A stretch of DNA of 53,709 nucleotides from Acidobacteriaceae bacterium (GTDB lineage Bacteria > Acidobacteriota > Terriglobia > Terriglobales > Acidobacteriaceae), in assembly GCA_025355505.1 (NCBI GenBank), contig JANXZM010000105.1, forward strand, positions 1 to 53,709. The letters run 5' to 3'. The position numbers and the translations under genes were made by a program. Of this stretch, positions 53,697-53,709 are shown piece after piece. Position 1 is the first letter of the stretch; every line of letters begins with the position of its first letter. Under the pieces are notes generated by a model. It was given only the letters and a program-made list of their open reading frames with translations. It had not been told where the DNA came from and ran no database searches.

Positions 53697-53709
53697 CGGG
53701 ACACACTAC

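Overview
The window looks like a piece of an Acidobacteriota chromosome (Terriglobia / Koribacter type). This is inferred from the Oar-like TonB receptor with an N-terminal carboxypeptidase-regulatory domain, the Ser/Thr kinase ending in PD40/TolB-like propeller repeats, the order of the Kdo and mre genes, high G+C, and many interspersed palindromic intergenic repeats. No rRNA, tRNA, CRISPR array, insertion sequence or phage gene was recognised.

Layout. 1-5.1 kb: 5' part of metK (minus strand), a RodZ-like HTH/membrane protein, and a TonB-receptor gene broken by an internal deletion plus frameshift, ending in a strong terminator. 5.4-15.2 kb: a GAF-GGDEF diguanylate cyclase, a large coiled-coil membrane protein of unknown function, a TPR exported protein, a secreted protein, PEP carboxylase and two small hypotheticals. 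15.3-21.5 kb: pyrG, kdsA, a potassium-channel protein, a methyltransferase and kdsD (CTP and Kdo supply for LPS), with a decayed cytochrome c gene on the opposite strand. 21.5-23.8 kb: a RES/Xre-type toxin-antitoxin pair whose antitoxin appears leaderless, a Sel1-repeat gene remnant and an isoprenylcysteine methyltransferase-like protein. 23.8-29.5 kb: aminotransferase, aldehyde dehydrogenase and a Ser/Thr kinase. 29.9-34.3 kb: a FecR-domain protein followed by mreB-mreC-mreD. 34.4-37.0 kb: a DUF92 membrane protein and a YncE-like propeller lipoprotein. 37.2-45.4 kb: a minus-strand chemosensory operon read mcp-cheW-cheR-cheA-cheB-cheY-cheX, preceded by a small TonB C-terminal-domain protein. 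45.7-53.6 kb: a divergent plus-strand operon of a giant GAF/PAS histidine kinase, a lone receiver and an NtrC-type activator joined by ATGA overlaps, then a PilZ-like / unknown gene pair (also ATGA-joined) and a receiver-like gene ending in an 18-bp tandem repeat.

How it fits together. The right-hand 16 kb is a signalling island: a complete chemosensory core (receptor, coupling protein, kinase, both adaptation enzymes, CheY and the CheX phosphatase) sits head-to-head with a kinase / sigma-54 activator operon and a possible PilZ-type output gene. No flagellar gene is visible, so control of pili, gliding or c-di-GMP output is possible. The most unusual sequence-level observations are a palindromic repeat inserted in frame into kdsD, a near-perfect 49-nt hairpin abutting the kdsA start, several genes with a -10 box immediately before the start codon (probable leaderless mRNAs), at least five families of interspersed palindromes, and three gene remnants (TonB receptor, cytochrome c, Sel1).
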